A DNA stretch of 64,000 nt from Streptomyces xantholiticus (GCF_014651015.1 NZ_BMWB01000002.1:1-64000); one strand, 5' to 3'. Positions 6,427 through 15,820 are shown, counted from the stretch's first letter. Made by a program: numbers and translations. Notes: a model not told the origin generated them from the sequence alone.

Positions 6427-8966
6427 TGGGCCACCGCCCTGCCGTCGGCGCCCGTGGCGCCCCGGGTGTACTTGGGGTGGATCAACCCTACGCAGCTGTA
6501 CGGGAGTTCGTCGACCTCCTCGACCGGTACGCCGCGCTGCTCGGCCAGCAGCCGTACGTGGTCGAGGTCGGCGCCGGCGCCGCGGCTCGCGAGGATCTTC
6601 CAGGGGACGCGGCGCAGCAGGACACGGGTGGTCTCGCCGACGCCGGGCTTGACGAGGTTGACGTCGTGGATGCCGTGCTCCTCGCTGATCCGCTCGACGG
6701 CGCCCCAGCCCTCCCAGGTGGGGGTGCGGTCGGCGGACAGCAGTTCCTTGACGTCGGCGTCGACGGCGGAGGCGACCTCGTCGAAGTGGGCGGCGACGGT
6801 GTCGAGGAAGTGGCCGGAGACGTCGGAGCCGGCGAGCTCCCGGTAGAACTTCGCTCCGTGGAAGTCGTCCGGGCCGACCAGGTCGGCGCGCAGGACGGTA
6901 CGGGATATCAGGCCGGAGACCGTGGAGTTGAGGCAGGCGGACGGGATGAGGAAGTCCTCGCGGGTACCGTACGTGCGCACACAGCCGCCCGGGTCGGCGA
7001 GTACGGCGATCTCCGGGTCGAAGCCGGGGAAGTCCCGCAGGGCTTCGGCCAGTTCGCGGGTGATGGCGCCCTTGCCGGTCCAGCCGTCGACGAAGACGAC
7101 GTCGGCCGGGTCGTGGTGCTCGGCGAGCCAGCGCAGGGCGTTGGCGTCGATGCCGCGGCCGCGCACGATGGACACGGCGTAGTGCGGCAGTTCGAGGCCG
7201 TGCCGGTGCCGGGCCCAGCGGCGCATCAGCACGCCGACGGGCGTGCCGGCGCGGGCCAGTGACACGAGCACGGGGCGCGGGGTCCGCTCGGCGAGGACGG
7301 TGTCCGTGACGGTTCCGACGGCACGGGCGATACGGGCCGCGGACACCGTCAGCGCGGCCTGGAACAGCTGCTGGTACTGCTCGCTCGGCTGGTACTCGAC
7401 GGGCAGCGACTCCGCGTAGTGCGCGCCACCGCTCTGGATGGCCTCCTCGCGCTCCTCCGTGGGCGCTTCGAGCTCCACGTCCGAGAGGTCCTGCAACAGC
7501 CAGCCGACCTCCTCCGGCGCATAGGAGGAGAAAGCGGGTCCGCGGAGCGGCTGGGGAAGCATGGAGGGCCTCTCAGGTCCTTCGGGCGCGTGGTTTTGCG
7601 GTACGTAACTGGGGACGACGGCCAGCACGACGTGCTGGGTGTGGGCGGCGAGCCGGGCCAGCAGGCCGTCGGGCGCGTGCAGCTCCGGGGTGTCGGCGGT
7701 CGAGTCGACGACGGCGACGACGGCGTCGAATCCGGCGCCCGCCACGTTGTACGCGTAGCGCTCACCGGGGCCGTCGGCGGGGTCGTCGTGGGCGGGGAAC
7801 ACCAGGCGGGTGCGTATCGCGTAGCCGGGGTGGTCGACGGCGAGCACGGGCGAGCGCGTGGTGGTGGAGTACCGCACCTCGGCCGCGGCGCCGGCGTCCT
7901 CAAGGGCGACCGCGAGCCGCAGCGGCGCGTACATCAGCTCCTCGTTCCCGAGCACGAGCACCCGCGGGAGGCGGCCGGGCCGCGTGTCCGGGGCGACGGG
8001 GGCGACAGGCGGCGTGTCCGGGGCGACGGGCCGCGTGTCCGGGAGGGTGAGGGCTTCGGCGATCTGTGCGGCCATGGCCGGCAGCGCGGCCTCCAGCTGC
8101 GCCCGGTGGGCGGGGGTGAAGCCGTGCCGGCCGCCGTCCGGCACGCCGGCGGGCCAGGCCAGTTCGACGCGGGTGTGGCCGGAGCGGGCCGCAGGCTCCG
8201 CCACGGCCACGGTCACGGCAGGCAGGGTGCCTGCCAAAGGCTTGCGCTCGTGGTGGGCGACCAGTGCCTGACCCTTCTCCAGGACACCGTCCGGCAGGTC
8301 GACCCTGCCGGAGGCCATGGCCACCAGGTCGACGCCGGCGCCGATCTCCTTCGCGAAGGCGTCCAGCCGACCGAGGTCGGCCGCGGAGCGCATGTCGACC
8401 AGGGCCACGACCACGTACCGCTCGCGCGGGTATCGCTCGTGCAGGTCGCGAATCGTGTTGAGGACCGTGTTGCCCGTGGAGAACTCGTCGTCGACCAGGA
8501 CCAGCGGACCGGTCCCGGCCAGCAGCTCAGGGTCCTGAGGCAGCAGCAGGTGGGAGGTGGCGTGGGAGTGGGACTCCTCGAAGCCGCCCGCCGGGGCCAC
8601 CCCGTCGACCGGGCGGCGTGTGGAGTGCAGGTAGGGCGCGAGGCCTATGCCGTCCGCGACCGAGTGGCCGAGCCCGGTCGCGGTCTCCGCGTAGCCGACG
8701 ACGACCGCGCGCCGGCATTCGTCCGCGCCGAGCAGGTCACGCACGCGGGAACCGAGGTCGTAGCCCGCCCGCCAGACCACCGCCGGCCGCTGCGGCACAT
8801 GCTTGCCCAGGACGTTCGACACCAGCAGGTGCGCCCGCTTGGGATTGCGGCGCAGGGCCAGGCCCAGCAGCTCCTGGAGTCCCTCGTCGCCGACGAGTCC
8901 GACTCCGAGCCGCTCCGCGACCCAGCTTCCCGACCACACCACGTCCTCTTCGCCCCTTGTCGTCAT
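6423..8966 (-). CDS. Fused phosphoribosyltransferase/TRSP and StiP-family protein
   Basis: One unbroken frame of 847 residues starting at ATG 8966, which overlaps the upstream stop (ATGA). Residues about 40-240 are a PRTase_2 domain with PRPP loop VLVDDEFSTGNT (157-168). About 330-460 match the TRSP domain that normally follows it (LGNEELMYAPLRLA). From Met469 on, MLPQPLRGPAFSSYAPEEVG begins a StiP-type domain, with a second phosphoribosyltransferase-like loop FVDGWTGKGA (about 625-634). PRTase and StiP are, as I recall, usually separate adjacent genes of Ter-linked operons. Met469 has a possible ribosome site (GAGAGG), so a separate StiP might also be made internally. Probably both halves act in one nucleotide-like pathway. 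Confidence 0.85.
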   Translation of the reverse strand: MTTRGEEDVVWSGSWVAERLGVGLVGDEGLQELLGLALRRNPKRAHLLVSNVLGKHVPQRPAVVWRAGYDLGSRVRDLLGADECRRAVVVGYAETATGLGHSVADGIGLAPYLHSTRRPVDGVAPAGGFEESHSHATSHLLLPQDPELLAGTGPLVLVDDEFSTGNTVLNTIRDLHERYPRERYVVVALVDMRSAADLGRLDAFAKEIGAGVDLVAMASGRVDLPDGVLEKGQALVAHHERKPLAGTLPAVTVAVAEPAARSGHTRVELAWPAGVPDGGRHGFTPAHRAQLEAALPAMAAQIAEALTLPDTRPVAPDTPPVAPVAPDTRPGRLPRVLVLGNEELMYAPLRLAVALEDAGAAAEVRYSTTTRSPVLAVDHPGYAIRTRLVFPAHDDPADGPGERYAYNVAGAGFDAVVAVVDSTADTPELHAPDGLLARLAAHTQHVVLAVVPSYVPQNHAPEGPERPSMLPQPLRGPAFSSYAPEEVGWLLQDLSDVELEAPTEEREEAIQSGGAHYAESLPVEYQPSEQYQQLFQAALTVSAARIARAVGTVTDTVLAERTPRPVLVSLARAGTPVGVLMRRWARHRHGLELPHYAVSIVRGRGIDANALRWLAEHHDPADVVFVDGWTGKGAITRELAEALRDFPGFDPEIAVLADPGGCVRTYGTREDFLIPSACLNSTVSGLISRTVLRADLVGPDDFHGAKFYRELAGSDVSGHFLDTVAAHFDEVASAVDADVKELLSADRTPTWEGWGAVERISEEHGIHDVNLVKPGVGETTRVLLRRVPWKILASRGAGADLDHVRLLAEQRGVPVEEVDELPYSCVGLIHPKYTRGATGADGRAVAQ

Positions 8967-10129
8967 CAGTCGGTGAGTCCGGCCGCGAGCAGTTCCACGA
9001 AACCGACGTCCTCCTTGGCGACGCCGAAGACCTCGGCCCGCAGGAGGGTCCGCTCGGCCCAGGCGCGATGCGGCTTCACCTCGTTCATCTTGTTCGTGTA
9101 CGCGGAGCGCAGCACACCGCCGCCGCCGCGTTCCGGCCGCAGGATGTCCTGCGCGTCGCTGAACTCCTCGTGGCTGACGACGGACAGTGCGTGCACCGGC
9201 AGCACGTGGGAGGGGTGGATGCAGGTCTTGCCCAGCAGGCCGTTGGCCCGGTCCAGCTCGATCTCGCGGAGCAGACCGTCCAGGTCGTGCTCGATGAGCG
9301 CGGTGCGCAGTTCCTCCGCGCGGCCTTCGAGGAAGGGGCTGCGGCGCAGCTGCGGTTTGAACATGCGCTCCTGGGACCTGAAGTACTCCCACACCGGTCC
9401 GGTGATCGTGAACCCGGTGCCGTCGGAGCGGCCGAGCACATTGACCACGTCCGCGATGACGGACGTCACGATCCGTACGTCGTACGCGGTCATGTCGGGC
9501 GAGCGGCGCAGCCCGTACGCGGAGCAGAAGTCGGTGACGCCGAGACGCAGCGCGAGGACCCGGTCACGGTACTTGTCGACGGTGCGGGCGATACCGGTGA
9601 GCGCCTCGGTCCTGGTCTCCAGGTGCAGCAGCTCCGGCGACTCGAGGACGGGCATGGCGAACAGCCGCCGACCGCTGCCGACCTCCGCGGTCGCCAGCGC
9701 CTCGAGGAACGGCACACCCCGCTCCTCGGTGAACTTCGGTAGTACGAATCCGGACAACAAGCGTCCCGCTTGGCCCAGGCGCCCCACGAGATCCGGAATC
9801 TGCTCGGGGTTGCGGACCCGGACGAAGAGCAGCGGCACTTCCCCGCCCCGTGCGTCGAGGTCGACGAACTGCCGGACGATGTTCGCCTCGGCTTCGGCCA
9901 CCTCGGCGTCGTCGATGGAATCCTCCAGGCACAGCACCATGGAGACGACCCCGCGGGCCGCCTGCTTGAGCACGTCGTCCGCCAGCCTGGGCCGGGTGGC
10001 CGGGCTGTAGAGCGTGGCGCCCAGAGCAGCCGCCAGCGTCCGGGCCGCCGAGTCCGCGCCGAAGTGGCACGGCTCCTGGTGGAACAGCCTCGCCCGGACG
10101 GCAGGCGAGATGTGCCCGAAATGACGCAT
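8966..10129 (-). CDS. HpcH/HpaI aldolase, citrate lyase beta (CitE)-like, Ter-associated
   Basis: About 387 residues; ATG 10129 gives MRHFGHISP with a GGGGA upstream. The fold is a CitE-like TIM barrel: LCLEDSIDDAEVAEA (about 72-86) carries the metal-binding acidic residues, FVLPKF and GKTCIHPSHVLPVHAL are typical later motifs. It would cleave or form a carbon-carbon bond with an acyl or keto-acid substrate. First gene of the operon, overlapping the PRTase-StiP gene by 4 nt. The ATP-grasp gene often found in such operons is not in the window, so the pathway here is either shorter or split. Confidence 0.87.
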   Translation of the reverse strand: MRHFGHISPAVRARLFHQEPCHFGADSAARTLAAALGATLYSPATRPRLADDVLKQAARGVVSMVLCLEDSIDDAEVAEAEANIVRQFVDLDARGGEVPLLFVRVRNPEQIPDLVGRLGQAGRLLSGFVLPKFTEERGVPFLEALATAEVGSGRRLFAMPVLESPELLHLETRTEALTGIARTVDKYRDRVLALRLGVTDFCSAYGLRRSPDMTAYDVRIVTSVIADVVNVLGRSDGTGFTITGPVWEYFRSQERMFKPQLRRSPFLEGRAEELRTALIEHDLDGLLREIELDRANGLLGKTCIHPSHVLPVHALSVVSHEEFSDAQDILRPERGGGGVLRSAYTNKMNEVKPHRAWAERTLLRAEVFGVAKEDVGFVELLAAGLTD

Positions 10130-10175
10130 ATGGAATCCCCCGTACTGCCGGTTAGGCCCTGACAACATGTGGCCG

Positions 10176-10202
10176 GTAATAGTACGTAAGCACAGGTGTC
10201 AA
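10176..10202 (-). promoter_or_regulatory. Candidate promoter for the CitE operon
   Basis: On the minus strand a perfect TTGACA (10202-10197) is followed after 15 nt by TATTAC (10181-10176), about 47 nt before the start codon. The spacer is shorter than usual. Confidence 0.4.
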
Positions 10203-10341
10203 GAGTTCCCCAAGCGCATGAAATCGAGGTAACTCGTCCGCTTCTCGCCCCTGTCGTCCACGTAGCCGCACGAGGGCCGCCGGGGCCCGGAACTGGGCCC
10301 CGCGTTGTCCCGGCCCCCCTAGGCCAGGCAGGATGACGGGC

Positions 10342-11094
10342 ATGACGCACGCGATGCTGAAGGGCTCGAACGTCCCTCTTGATGCCACGGCCGTACGGGC
10401 CGTGCTGCGCTGGACCCCGGGCGCGGGAGTGCCGGATGTGGACGCCTCCGCCCTGCTGCTCGGCGGTGACGGCCGCGTGCGCTCCGACGAGGACTTCGTC
10501 TTCTACAACCAGCCACGCCACCCTTCCGGGCTGGTGCGCCGGCTGCCGAAGAAGCGCGTCGCAGAGCACCTGACCGACACGGTCGAGGCCGACCTGGCGG
10601 CCCTGGACGCGTCCGTCGACCAGGTGGTGATCGCGGCGTCCTCCGACGGCGGCACCTTCCAGCACGTACATGACCTGCGGATACTGCTCCACGACGCGGG
10701 CGCGGCGGCCGACGGGGAGCCGCTGGCCGTCTTCGACGTGAAGCCGGAGACCGGCGAGGAGACGGCGATCATCTGCGGTGAGCTGTACCGGCGCGGCGAC
10801 GGCTGGAAGTTCCGCGCGGTGGCGCAGGGCTATCCCACCGGGCTGGTGGGGCTGGCGACGGCGTTCGGCATCTCGGTGGACGAGGCTGGGGCGGCCGAGG
10901 CGGAGGCGGGGGCGCCGGGGGCGCCTGATGTGCAGCCCGCGCCGGCGTACGGTTATCCGCCGTCGGACGTGACGCAGCCCGCGCCGGCAGCACAGCCGGC
11001 CTACGGCTATCCGCAACCGGCCGCGGCGGCGGCGTACGCCCCCGACCCGAGCTTCCGCCTCCCCCCGATGGGCCCGCAGTTCCAGCGCCCTTGA
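10342..11094 (+). CDS. TerD-family protein with proline/tyrosine-rich tail
   Basis: About 250 residues from ATG 10342 (AGGCAGGA lies 8 nt upstream; an ATG three codons earlier is too close to that site). Residues 1-185 are a TerD domain: LKGSNVPL start, [20 protein letters not shown] with the conserved acidic residues, and the closing [20 protein letters not shown]. TerD domains bind calcium and take part in tellurite, phage and envelope stress responses. The last 60 residues are a low-complexity tail with repeated PAYGYP-like units. It is divergent from the CitE operon across a 200-bp promoter region, a common Ter arrangement. Confidence 0.9.
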   Translation: MTHAMLKGSNVPLDATAVRAVLRWTPGAGVPDVDASALLLGGDGRVRSDEDFVFYNQPRHPSGLVRRLPKKRVAEHLTDTVEADLAALDASVDQVVIAASSDGGTFQHVHDLRILLHDAGAAADGEPLAVFDVKPETGEETAIICGELYRRGDGWKFRAVAQGYPTGLVGLATAFGISVDEAGAAEAEAGAPGAPDVQPAPAYGYPPSDVTQPAPAAQPAYGYPQPAAAAAYAPDPSFRLPPMGPQFQRP

Positions 11095-11826
11095 CGGCCC
11101 CCACCCCTCACCGGACCCGGGGTCTGGCGGCCGTGGGAGGTGCCCCCGGCGCGGGCTGGAGCGGGCCGGTCCTGTCGGGGCTCCACCCCGGCTCCCGCCC
11201 CGCCGAGCGCGGCCCGGAGCAGCAAGGCCTGAATCGCGTGCCCCCACGGGCCGGGGGTCGCAGCGCAGCGGCACATCCTGCCCGCCCGCGCGAAGCCCGG
11301 CACATCCCGGAGACCCAGGGGCTGGGCCGAGCCCGGACGGCGTCACGTGTCCGCGGCCTGCCCCAACCTCGGGAAGGGGCAGGCGGGGCAACGAGGCGCA
11401 TTCCGCCTGCCGACATGCCGGCTCGCCGCACACCGGCAATCCTGCCCGCCCGAAGCCGCCCGTACCCCGCAGAGACCCGCCCCGGGGGGCGCGGCCCCTC
11501 CCCGAAATCCCCCACAGACCGGCCCGGGGCCGAGTCGAGTCCGGAAGGCCGCCCGGACGGCGCCAGGGGCTCCGGGGGCTGCCTGGTTACGGCAAGGGGC
11601 GGAGAGGGGACAGGCTCCCGCGCAGGGGCCACACGCCCCCGTCGACAGACGGGTCGCCGGACAGCGACGATCGTGCCCCCGCGCGAAGCCCGGCATCCCG
11701 GAGACCCCCGGGGCTCGGCCGAGCCCGGACGGCGCCACGGGGTCCGGGGGCCTGCCCCGGTTTCGGCAAGGGGCGGGAAAAGGGACAGGCTCCCGCGCAG
11801 GAACCACACGCACCCCGTCGTGCGCG
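11095..11826. repeat. 730-bp spacer of repeated G+C-rich units
   Basis: No gene with convincing codon structure. A unit running GCGCGAAGCCCGGCA, TCCCGGAGACCC, GGGGCT, GCCGAGCCCGGACGGCG occurs at about 11288-11345 and again at about 11681-11736. A second unit, containing CGGCAAGGGGCGG then GGGACAGGCTCCCGCGCAGG, occurs at about 11589-11630 and 11763-11803. The block therefore looks like degenerate tandem duplication of a larger module between the two ter gene groups. Confidence 0.7.
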
Positions 11827-12570
11827 CTACGCCCGCGACTGCGACTTGTAGCCCCGCCCCCACTGCAGGCCCCACCCGTACAGCCGGTCCAGTTCCGCCT
11901 GGAAGCCGTAGACGAATTTGACCTCACGCCGAACCGTCAGCCCATCCTTGCTGTTGTCCACCGAGAACACGGCACACGACCGCGCCTGCGGTGCGCGCTC
12001 GTCGAGTTCTATCTCGACGCGGGGGCCGTTGCTGGGGTAGAGCGTCACGTGCGCGTGGGTGCGGTCGAAGGCCGGGGTCTGGTCGTAGATGTAGACGAAG
12101 AACAGCAGTCGCTTGATCGACTCCCGGTGGTCGAGGTTGACGAAGATCGTCTCGCCGGACGGCGCCCCGAAGCGGTCGTCGCCGCTGAGTTTCACGTACG
12201 GCGGGCCGTTCAGGTCACCGAAGAAGCTGCCCAGCGGCTGCACCACGCCCTTGCTGCCGTCGGTCAGCTCGTACAGACAACCGAGGTCGAGGTCGACGTT
12301 GACCATGCCCTGGGTGTGCGCCTGGACCACATCCGGTTGGAAGAGCTTCATCGGGTTCCGCAGCAGGCGTCCGCTCTGCCGCGAGCGGCCCTCGATGTCG
12401 GAGGTGCGCATCCGCCAGGAAAGGTTCACGCGCAGGTTGCCGCTTGCCGCGCCCTGTTTGGTGAGCGAGACGGACGGGTTCCGTTTGGTCAGCTCGATGG
12501 AATTCGTCGAGGCACTGCCCGAATCGAACTGCTCCGCCCTGCCCCGCCACAGGTTGTCCCAGATGGCCAT
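11827..12570 (-). CDS. TerA-like tellurium resistance protein
   Basis: A 247-residue protein starting at ATG 12570 behind GGGGTGGGGC. It opens MAIWDNLWRGRAEQFDSG and then shows an SVSLTKQG motif and a TerD-like beta-sandwich (about 40-240), including DLDLGCLYELTDGSKG and FVNLDHRESIKRLLFFVYIY. This matches TerA-type members of the TerD superfamily; the exact subfamily name is from memory. Presumed cytoplasmic, working with TerD and TerC-like proteins in metal or envelope stress. It is the last gene of a minus-strand Ter group, with a terminator between it and the DUF475 gene, so it may have its own promoter. Confidence 0.8.
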   Translation of the reverse strand: MAIWDNLWRGRAEQFDSGSASTNSIELTKRNPSVSLTKQGAASGNLRVNLSWRMRTSDIEGRSRQSGRLLRNPMKLFQPDVVQAHTQGMVNVDLDLGCLYELTDGSKGVVQPLGSFFGDLNGPPYVKLSGDDRFGAPSGETIFVNLDHRESIKRLLFFVYIYDQTPAFDRTHAHVTLYPSNGPRVEIELDERAPQARSCAVFSVDNSKDGLTVRREVKFVYGFQAELDRLYGWGLQWGRGYKSQSRA

Positions 12571-12622
12571 GCCCCACCCCTAGTCGTGAACTGGTCGCCC
12601 CGCTCCGCAGGGGACAACGCGA

Positions 12623-12652
12623 CGGGGCGGCCGGGAGCACCCGGCCGCCCCG
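12623..12652 (-). terminator. Strong hairpin downstream of the DUF475 gene
   Basis: Perfect 13-bp stem, CGGGGCGGCCGGG and CCCGGCCGCCCCG, with a 4-nt loop, 30 bp past the DUF475 stop. Confidence 0.8.
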
Positions 12653-12681
12653 CAAGGAAGCGTTCCTCAATGGTGTGGGCG

Positions 12682-13830
12682 TCACACCCCGGAGGAGACC
12701 TCAGCCTTCTCTCCCGGGCCGCCGCCCCCCGCATTTCCCTCGGCCTCGAGCGCCTTGTTGCGGCGCACCGAGGACCAGAAGGACGCGGCGATCAGGAAGA
12801 CACCGACGAGGCCGGTGATGATCTCGCTGATCTCGTGCTGGATGGTGACGAGGAGGATGACCGCCAGCGCACCGATCGCGTAGTGGGCGCCGTGCTCCAG
12901 GTAGACGTAGTCGTCCAGGGTGCCCTGGCGGACCAGGTAGACCGTGAGGGACCGGACGTACATCGCGCCGATGCCGAGGCCGAGCGCCATCCAGAAGATG
13001 TGGTTGGTGATGGCGAACGCGCCGATGACGCCGTCGAACGAGAAGGACGCGTCGAGCACTTCGAGGTACAGGAAGAGGAAGAACGCCGCCTTGCCGGCCA
13101 GGCCGATCGCGGAGACGGGCTTGCCTTCCTTCTTGGCCTTCTCCTCCTCCTCGTGCTCGCGCTCCTCCTCTTCCTCGAGCTTGTCCTCGAAGTAACCGGA
13201 GAGACCGCCGACGACGAGGTACGTGATGAGGCCGGCGACACCGGAGAGGAGCACTGTGGCCGACTTGTCGACATGGCCGGTGCTGGTGTGGGCGTTGGTG
13301 GCGAAGGTGACGGCGGTGATCAGCAGGACGATCAGGGCGATGCAGACCGACAGCATGTCGACCTTGCCGAGCTTGGCCAGCGGCCGCTCCAGCCAGGCCA
13401 GCCACTTGTGCTCGCGCTCCTCGAAGATGAAGTCGAGGAAGATCATGAGCAGGAACATGCCACCGAACGCGGCGATCGCCGCGTGGGCGTCGGTGACCAG
13501 GTCCTCGTACTTGGCGGGCTGGTCCATGGCCAGCTGGACCGCTTCGATCGGACCGACCTTGGCGCTGATGGCGACGATGACGACGGGGAAGACCAGCCGC
13601 ATGCCGAAGACCGCGATCAGGATGCCGATCGTCAGGAAGATCTTCTGCCAGAAGGCGTTCATCTTCTTGAGGATTCCGGCGTTGACAACCGCGTTGTCGA
13701 ACGACAGCGAGATCTCGAGGATCGACAGGATCAGTACGATCCCGAACGCCTCCCAGCCCCACTGCCAGGCGGCGAATGCGAGGCCGAGCGCCGTGACGGC
13801 GAACGACCAGCCGAAGGTTTTCAGAACCAC
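12682..13830 (-). CDS. DUF475 (TerC-like) integral membrane protein
   Basis: A 382-residue protein with about eight to nine transmembrane segments. The signature EISLSFDNAVVNAG (about 39-52) and the later mirror SFSFDGVIGAFAIT are the paired acidic membrane motifs of the TerC/DUF475 superfamily, thought to handle metal ions. A highly charged loop of glutamates and lysines (about 210-232) separates the two halves. Its place between TerA-like and TerD genes supports a role as membrane partner of the TerD proteins. Exported ion not known; manganese is reported for related TerC proteins. Confidence 0.9.
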   Translation of the reverse strand: MVLKTFGWSFAVTALGLAFAAWQWGWEAFGIVLILSILEISLSFDNAVVNAGILKKMNAFWQKIFLTIGILIAVFGMRLVFPVVIVAISAKVGPIEAVQLAMDQPAKYEDLVTDAHAAIAAFGGMFLLMIFLDFIFEEREHKWLAWLERPLAKLGKVDMLSVCIALIVLLITAVTFATNAHTSTGHVDKSATVLLSGVAGLITYLVVGGLSGYFEDKLEEEEEREHEEEEKAKKEGKPVSAIGLAGKAAFFLFLYLEVLDASFSFDGVIGAFAITNHIFWMALGLGIGAMYVRSLTVYLVRQGTLDDYVYLEHGAHYAIGALAVILLVTIQHEISEIITGLVGVFLIAASFWSSVRRNKALEAEGNAGGGGPGEKAEVSSGV

Positions 13831-13900
13831 TGGCTACCCAATCGTGTAATTGTCCCCCGGGCGAGCCTGGGGAGGGTTCTCCCCCGCGCCGCACGCGGCT

Positions 13901-14476
13901 TTACGAAACGTTGACCCCGAAGTCTAGAGCGATGCCCCTCAGACCCGACGCGTACCCCTGCCCGACGGCCCGGAACTTCCACTCGCCGCCGTACCGGTAG
14001 AGCTCGCCGAAGATCATCGCGGTCTCCGTCGAGGCGTCCTCGCTCAGGTCGTAGCGGGCGAGCTCCTGACCGTCGGCCTGGTTCACCACGCGGATGAAGG
14101 CATTGCTGACCTGTCCGAAGGTCTGGCCGCGGTTGTCCGCCTCGTGGATGGAGACAGGGAAGACGATCTTGTCCACGTCGGCCGGCACCTTGACGAGGTC
14201 CACCAGCAGGGACTCGTCGTCGCCGTCTCCCTCACCGGTGAGGTTGTCACCGGTGTGCTCGACGGAGCCGTCGGGGCTCGTGAGCTGGTTGTAGAAGACG
14301 AACCATTCGTCGCCGAGCACCCGCCCGTTCTGGCAGAGGAGCGCGCTGGCGTCGAGGTCGAAGGGCGCGCCGGTGGTGGAGCGCGCGTCCCAGCCGAGCC
14401 CTACGAGCACCTGAGTGAGATTGGGTGCGGCCTTGGAGAGGGAGACATTGCCTCCCTTGGCGAGCGTGACGCCCAT
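13901..14476 (-). CDS. terD: TerD-family stress protein
   Basis: A 191-residue single-domain TerD protein. ATG 14476 follows GGAGGACTCACCAC. The sequence begins [20 protein letters not shown]; calcium-binding acidic residues lie in FDLDASALL and in [10 protein letters not shown], and the domain ends [10 protein letters not shown]. It is about 75 per cent identical by eye to the next gene upstream, so the two are recent duplicates. A strong hairpin separates the pair, so each is probably transcribed on its own. Role: cytoplasmic calcium-dependent component of the Ter stress response. Confidence 0.93.
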   Translation of the reverse strand: MGVTLAKGGNVSLSKAAPNLTQVLVGLGWDARSTTGAPFDLDASALLCQNGRVLGDEWFVFYNQLTSPDGSVEHTGDNLTGEGDGDDESLLVDLVKVPADVDKIVFPVSIHEADNRGQTFGQVSNAFIRVVNQADGQELARYDLSEDASTETAMIFGELYRYGGEWKFRAVGQGYASGLRGIALDFGVNVS

Positions 14477-14529
14477 GTGGTGAGTCCTCCCCTGGGTGGC
14501 TTTGCCGAGGGCCCGGTGGGGGCCCAGGC

Positions 14530-14566
14530 GCGTCCGGCGCCGCACGGAGAGTGCGGCGCCGGACGC
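14530..14566 (-). terminator. 16-bp perfect hairpin between the two terD genes
   Basis: GCGTCCGGCGCCGCAC and GTGCGGCGCCGGACGC around a 5-nt loop, immediately downstream of the upstream terD. Confidence 0.85.
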
Positions 14567-14591
14567 GGAGACTGCTGTCTGGATCAGATGA

Positions 14592-15167
14592 TCAAACGTT
14601 TACGCCGAAGTCCTGCGCGATGCCGCGCAGGCCCGAGGCGTACCCCTGGCCGACGGCACGGAACTTCCACTCCGCGCCGTTGCGGTACAGCTCGCCGAAG
14701 ACCATGGCGGTCTCGGTCGAGGCGTCCTCGCTCAGGTCGTAGCGGGCGAGTTCGCTGTTGTCGGCCTGGTTGACGACGCGGATGAACGCGTTGCGCACCT
14801 GACCGAAGGACTGCTGGCGGTTCTCGGCCTCGTAGATCGAGACCGGGAAGACGATCTTGTCGACGTCGGCCGGGACCGAGGCCAGGTTGACCTTGATCTG
14901 CTCGTCGTCGCCCTCACCCTCACCGGTGAGGTTGTCACCGGTGTGCTCGACGGAGCCGTCGGGGCTCTTGAGGTTGTTGAAGAAGACGAAGTTGCCGTCG
15001 TTGGTGACCTTGCCCTCGGCGTTCGTCAGCAGGGCGCTGGCGTCGAGGTCGAAGTCGGTACCGGTGGTGGTCCGGACGTCCCAGCCCAGGCCCACGACAA
15101 CCGCGGACAGGTTCGGCGCGGCCTTGGTCAGCGAGACGTTGCCGCCCTTGCTGAGGCTGACTCCCAC
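14592..15167 (-). CDS. terD: TerD-family stress protein (paralogue)
   Basis: A 191-residue TerD protein. GTG 15167 is chosen: GGAGGG lies 6 nt upstream, and an ATG at 15179 would put the ribosome site inside the gene. The protein begins [20 protein letters not shown], has the FDLDASALL and [10 protein letters not shown] acidic motifs and ends IAQDFGVNV, the same length as its neighbour. Peroxiredoxin and DUF3052 genes follow upstream, an order that matches the S. coelicolor SCO2367-SCO2371 region as I recall it. Function as for the neighbouring TerD. Confidence 0.93.
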   Translation of the reverse strand: MGVSLSKGGNVSLTKAAPNLSAVVVGLGWDVRTTTGTDFDLDASALLTNAEGKVTNDGNFVFFNNLKSPDGSVEHTGDNLTGEGEGDDEQIKVNLASVPADVDKIVFPVSIYEAENRQQSFGQVRNAFIRVVNQADNSELARYDLSEDASTETAMVFGELYRNGAEWKFRAVGQGYASGLRGIAQDFGVNV

Positions 15168-15301
15168 GAGTCCCTCCATTGGTTTTAAGGGGCAGCGCCC
15201 CCGTAGTGCGTGGCTATTCGGATCAACGAACGGATCCTAGTGACCGGTTCCCGCTCGCCGTGTCATTTCCGGGGGATACCTGCTGAAACCCCCGCGCGGG
15301 A

Positions 15302-15760
15302 TCAGAGCGAGTCCAGCGCCTTGACGTAGTCGCTCAGGTCGCGGGCGTCGGGCAGGCCGTTGACCACGGTCCAGCGCACGACGCCCTCCTTGTCGATGAT
15401 GAAGGTGCCGCGGACCGCGCAGCCCTTCTCCTCGTCGAAGACGCCGTAGGCGCGGGAGATCTCGCCGTGCGGCCAGAAGTCGGACAGCAGCGGGTACTCG
15501 AGGCCCTCCTGCTCGGCGAAGACGCGCAGGGTGTGGATCGAGTCGCTGGAGACGGCCAGCAGCTGGGTGTCGTCGTTGACGAACTTCGGCAGCTCGTCGC
15601 GCAGGGCGCACAGCTCGCCGGTGCACACGCCGGTGAAGGCGAAGGGGTAGAAGAGCAGTACGACGTTCTTCTCGCCGTGGAAGTCCGCGAGCGCCACGGT
15701 GCGGCCGTGGTTGTCCTTCAGCTCGAACTCCGGCGCCTTGTCGCCGACCTCGATCGCCAT
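15302..15760 (-). CDS. Thiol peroxidase (AhpE/Bcp-like peroxiredoxin)
   Basis: A 152-residue peroxiredoxin that reduces hydroperoxides in the cytoplasm. The active-site motif YPFAFTGVC holds Pro39, Thr43 and peroxidatic Cys46; Cys51 five residues on could be a resolving cysteine. One more cysteine lies in EKGCAVRG near residue 112. Length and the MAIEVGDKAPEFELKDNHG start fit the AhpE-type one-cysteine group. A hairpin separates it from the DUF3052 gene upstream. Its place beside the Ter genes suggests a shared stress setting, though this order is conserved and may be incidental. Confidence 0.93.
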   Translation of the reverse strand: MAIEVGDKAPEFELKDNHGRTVALADFHGEKNVVLLFYPFAFTGVCTGELCALRDELPKFVNDDTQLLAVSSDSIHTLRVFAEQEGLEYPLLSDFWPHGEISRAYGVFDEEKGCAVRGTFIIDKEGVVRWTVVNGLPDARDLSDYVKALDSL

Positions 15761-15820
15761 GGAGAGCGTTTCCCTTCTGTGAGCTCTGTGAGCCGTTCCG
15801 GAGGGACCAGCCTACGCAGA

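Noticed and set aside
7419..10010. Long plus-strand frame across the PRTase-StiP and CitE genes
   Set aside because: Opposite-strand proteins carry all recognisable motifs.
11095..11826. Several overlapping long frames as genes
   Set aside because: No ribosome sites, no domains, and internal repeats; better explained as intergenic filler.
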